A stretch of 8,708 bases of DNA from Bacteroidia bacterium. GTDB taxonomy: Bacteria; Bacteroidota; Bacteroidia; NS11-12g; UBA9320. The stretch lies in the NCBI GenBank assembly GCA_029253325.1, contig JAQWZS010000091.1:1-8708 (forward strand), in the 5' to 3' direction. The notes beneath the pieces are model-generated. The model was not told the origin of the DNA. It made no database searches and saw only the letters and a program-made list of their open reading frames with translations. Position 1 is the first letter of the stretch, and each line of letters begins with the position of its first letter. The position numbers and the translations under genes were made by a program. Below are positions 6,078-8,708 of this stretch, one piece after another.

Positions 6078-7307
6078 ATGATTAAAAATATAATAAAACA
6101 TATTTTAGTGGTAGGATTTATCACCACTGGATATGTTCAAGCTCAAAATGCTGATTCAGTAATTACTACAGCAGGTACTATGGATGTTTATTATGATTTT
6201 CAGACTGGAAAACAAACATCGGTTGATCGAACGAAGTGGGATATTGGATTATCTACCGCTAGAATGAGTGCTAGCATTCTAATCAACGAAAATGCTGGTG
6301 TAGAGTTATTTGTATATAGTAATGATACAAATGATTGGAATACTGTTGATACCAGTGGTTTTACATTCACTAACACATTTAATTCTGAAGAATCTTGGGA
6401 TAATGGTGCATTTTCAAATTTAGGTACCAATCACCCAGATTATGGTTGGGGTACTTATGATGCTGAGCACAATGTAAATGGAAGTCGTTTATTCATTATC
6501 AAAACCCAAACAGGTGATTATTTAAAAATGGTTGTTGACCAAATGAGTACCCTGGGTGACTTCACATTCAGAACTGCCAATTTAGACGGAACTAACCTAA
6601 CAAAACATAAGCATAATAAATCAGAGGCTAATGGAAAAAATTTCCTACTAACAAATTTATCTAACCGTGATATAGCTGTTGGGAATCCGCTTTCTAAAGA
6701 CTGGAATTTATTATTCACGAAATACATTACCGAAGTAAGACAAGGACCAACAGTCAGAAACATGGCAGTAAGTGGTGTAAAAATCAATGCTGGATGCAAA
6801 GTTGCAAAAAGAAAAGGTGTTGAGGTATCGAGTAATGATACAAATAACCTTGATTGGAACACTAAAATTACTGAAATAGGGTATGATTGGAAGGCTTTTG
6901 ATCGTGGTAGTTTCAAGTATAATATGGTCGAGGATTTAGCTTATTTTGTGCAGTTGCCAAACGGTCAAATGTGGAAAATTTGGTTTACCAATTATGTTGG
7001 TGGTCCTGAAGGAAAATTTGTATTCAATACCCAAAAACTAAGATCGGGTGCAAGCATCAGTAGATTAATATCATTGAACACTTCAATCTATCCAAACCCT
7101 GCAAGGACGTACACTAATATCTCAAATCGTGAATCTACACCAATGCTGGTAGATGTGATTGATATGCATGGTAAAGTACTATTTAGTGAAAAATTATTAG
7201 CTAATACAACCACTCAACTTTCAACGGATTCATATATTTCAGGTATTTACACTATACGATTTAATTCTGAAAACGGAGTAGATTTCAAAAAACTGATTAT
7301 TGAATAA
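6078..7307 (+). CDS. HmuY-like haem-binding protein with two HmuY-like lobes and a T9SS sorting domain
   Basis: The 409-residue protein has a Sec signal (1-22, cut after VQA; no lipobox). Residues about 34-170 resemble HmuY: VYYDFQTGK, then KWDIGLST (53-60), the SILINENAG turn (66-74), SNDTNDWNT (81-89), WDNGAF (107-112) and GDFTFRTANL (160-169). Residues about 190-321 seem to repeat the pattern: DWNLLFT (208-214), VKINAG (234-239), SNDTNNLDWNT (252-262), FDRGSF (274-279) and GKFVFNTQKL (312-321). Residues 332-409 are a type A T9SS C-terminal sorting domain with YPNP (338-341), SGIYTIRF and a final KKLIIE. HmuY of Porphyromonas gingivalis is a single-domain lipoprotein of roughly half this length that hands haem to HmuR. 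Here the CTD implies secretion by T9SS and surface attachment or release. The receptor gene follows immediately. Haem binding is inferred; candidate ligands include His119, His131, His177 and His179. Confidence 0.8.
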   Translation: MIKNIIKHILVVGFITTGYVQAQNADSVITTAGTMDVYYDFQTGKQTSVDRTKWDIGLSTARMSASILINENAGVELFVYSNDTNDWNTVDTSGFTFTNTFNSEESWDNGAFSNLGTNHPDYGWGTYDAEHNVNGSRLFIIKTQTGDYLKMVVDQMSTLGDFTFRTANLDGTNLTKHKHNKSEANGKNFLLTNLSNRDIAVGNPLSKDWNLLFTKYITEVRQGPTVRNMAVSGVKINAGCKVAKRKGVEVSSNDTNNLDWNTKITEIGYDWKAFDRGSFKYNMVEDLAYFVQLPNGQMWKIWFTNYVGGPEGKFVFNTQKLRSGASISRLISLNTSIYPNPARTYTNISNRESTPMLVDVIDMHGKVLFSEKLLANTTTQLSTDSYISGIYTIRFNSENGVDFKKLIIE

Positions 7308-8708
7308 TCTAGGTTTATTTTTTAAATACTTTTTAATGGCAGTGCCTACCCTCGGGTGGGCACAGGCCGTTATACAACCTTTTGATGCTGAAACAAATTT
7401 TAAAATAAATACCTTCAGTAGTCAATATGTCGATTCAATGGCAGATACTATAACCATAGAATCCAAAAATGGCGAAGCTATTTTGCCGATCAAGAACTCC
7501 AAAAAGATTGTTATATATGCTGAAGGATATTTACCTAAAACTGAGGTAATTTTCCCAAACACAAAATACCAATTAAAACTTTCAAAACCATTCTATAATT
7601 TAGATGAAGTTATTGTAACAGATATTCACTCGAAACGATCATTCACAAATACGGTGTTAAATATTTCGAAAATATCTAGTAAACAAATTGAACAATTAGG
7701 TGCTGTTGACTTAAAAGACGCTTTGTCTTTTCAAAATAACATTCGATTGAGTCGAGATAACGCAATAGGTGCTGCTGGTATGAGTTTGATGGGTGTGAGT
7801 GGAGATAATGTAAAACTTCTAATAGATGGGGTTCCTGTGATAGGTCGTTTATTAAACCAATTGGATTTAGAGCAATTCAACTTGGAAAATATGAAACAGA
7901 TTGAAATAATAAAAGGTCCTATGTCTGTTATTTATGGGAGCAATGCACTTGCTGGAACTATTAATTTGATTACTTCAAATAATGGATCAAAGCCGCGTTT
8001 AAACCTTAACAGTAATTATGAATCAGACGGTCAGTACAATGTCTCTGGTACAGCATCCAATCGTTTTGACAATCACTTTTTGACATTCAGCGGTGGAAGA
8101 ATGATGTTCACTGGTTGGAGTCAATCCAATGAAGACCGAACCTTTGATTGGATTCCTAAAGAACAATATAGTGCTCGACTTCAATATAGTTATAGACATG
8201 ACGATGCCAAGATAAATGTGAGGTCGGAGATTATTCATTCAAAGTTATTGGATCGAGGCATGCCTTTATTGCCATATAGAGAGATAGCAATTGATCAACA
8301 CTATACCAATTTAAGAATGGATAATAGTTTGAGTTATGAAAATAAAATAGGCGAATCTACCATTCAATTGATTGCGGGAAACAATAACTTTAAACGCATC
8401 AAAAATAAGTACCTCAAAGATTTGATAACTTTAGAAGAACAAGAAGTGCCAGGTGAGTCTGAACAAGATACTCAAACATTTAATGCCTCAGTCTTTCGTG
8501 TGATATTTGGTCCTGATCAAAATAAATCACGAGGTTTAGAGACATTATTTGGTCTGGATGCAAACTATGAAATAGGCACTGGAAACCGTATCAAAGACAA
8601 CGAGCAATATCAATATGATCTTGCACTTTTTGGAAGTGCCGAAAAGCAGTTCACTTCCTACTTGTTGCTCCGTGCTGGACTTAGATATGCTTACAACTCT
8701 GCTTTCGA
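7300..8708 (+). CDS. TonB-dependent outer-membrane receptor, HmuR-like (partial, 3' end outside window)
   Basis: The frame is open from 7297 to the window end, giving 469 residues of a protein probably about 650-750 long. I place the start at TTG 7300, which overlaps the hmuY-like stop by 8 bases. It yields a full Sec signal, NNLGLFFKYFLMAVPTLGWAQA, cut after Ala23. The first ATG (7336) would leave only 11 residues before the cut, with no basic or long hydrophobic part. Residues about 50-95 look like a shortened carboxypeptidase-regulatory-type beta domain (KIVIYAEGYLPKT). LDEVIVT (101-107) is the TonB-box region. The plug follows, with VKLLIDGVPV (171-180) and the canonical IEIIKGPMSVIYGSNALAGTINLIT (201-225). 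The rest is beta-barrel strands ending in a typical RAGLRYAY segment. It would import haem or an iron chelate delivered by the HmuY-like protein; substrate is inferred from position only. Confidence 0.87.
   Translation, partial: MNNLGLFFKYFLMAVPTLGWAQAVIQPFDAETNFKINTFSSQYVDSMADTITIESKNGEAILPIKNSKKIVIYAEGYLPKTEVIFPNTKYQLKLSKPFYNLDEVIVTDIHSKRSFTNTVLNISKISSKQIEQLGAVDLKDALSFQNNIRLSRDNAIGAAGMSLMGVSGDNVKLLIDGVPVIGRLLNQLDLEQFNLENMKQIEIIKGPMSVIYGSNALAGTINLITSNNGSKPRLNLNSNYESDGQYNVSGTASNRFDNHFLTFSGGRMMFTGWSQSNEDRTFDWIPKEQYSARLQYSYRHDDAKINVRSEIIHSKLLDRGMPLLPYREIAIDQHYTNLRMDNSLSYENKIGESTIQLIAGNNNFKRIKNKYLKDLITLEEQEVPGESEQDTQTFNASVFRVIFGPDQNKSRGLETLFGLDANYEIGTGNRIKDNEQYQYDLALFGSAEKQFTSYLLLRAGLRYAYNSAF

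Noticed and set aside
6200..6916. Minus-strand open frames opposite the hmuY-like gene
   Set aside because: They are shadows of the coding strand; no start context or recognisable product.
7300..7340. Frameshift or broken start in the receptor gene
   Set aside because: The frame is intact, and a TTG start supplies a complete signal peptide, so no lesion needs to be assumed.
8023..8238. Minus-strand open frame opposite the receptor barrel
   Set aside because: The plus strand reads continuous TonB-receptor beta-barrel sequence here, so this frame is chance.

Overview
The window is AT-rich DNA from a member of the Bacteroidota. The evidence is a type IX secretion (T9SS) C-terminal sorting domain, a HmuY-like haem protein beside a TonB-dependent receptor, a PchR-like AraC regulator, promoter-like TAnnTTTG (-7) elements, and an almost complete lack of Shine-Dalgarno sequences. 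Genus cannot be read from the window; a free-living Cytophagia or Flavobacteriia-type organism is a guess. The DNA is densely coding: the longest non-coding stretch is 173 bases (5905-6077), and there are no RNA genes, CRISPR arrays or insertion sequences that I can see.

Left part (1-2259, plus strand): the last 44 codons of a BamA/TamA-like outer-membrane beta-barrel, a lipoprotein zinc protease of family M48, and lysA (diaminopimelate decarboxylase, last step of lysine synthesis). The barrel and the M48 lipoprotein are a plausible envelope-assembly pair, as BamA and BepA are in Escherichia coli. lysA follows the protease by only 12 bases and is probably cotranscribed without sharing its role.

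Middle (2251-5904, minus strand): four genes facing left, separated by gaps of about 100-160 bases and so probably transcribed separately. In transcription order they are an AraC-family regulator, trxB (thioredoxin reductase), a small secreted lysozyme-like (SLT) protein, and a membrane-anchored coiled-coil protein of unknown function whose end overlaps the end of lysA by 9 bases.

Right part (5905-8708, plus strand, divergent from the AraC gene): a haem/iron-uptake locus. A secreted HmuY-like protein appears to contain two tandem HmuY-like lobes and a T9SS sorting domain. It is followed immediately by a TonB-dependent receptor (HmuR-like, cut off by the window end). The likely working model is that the regulator senses iron or haem status and controls the divergent operon. 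The HmuY-like protein would capture haem at the cell surface and the receptor would carry it across the outer membrane with TonB energy. The regulator-target link and the ligand are inferred from family and position, not shown by the sequence.

No wholly new system is evident. The most interesting points are the two-lobed, T9SS-sorted HmuY architecture, the probable TTG start of the receptor overlapping the hmuY-like stop codon, and repeated GGTTATTT-like boxes in the divergent control region.
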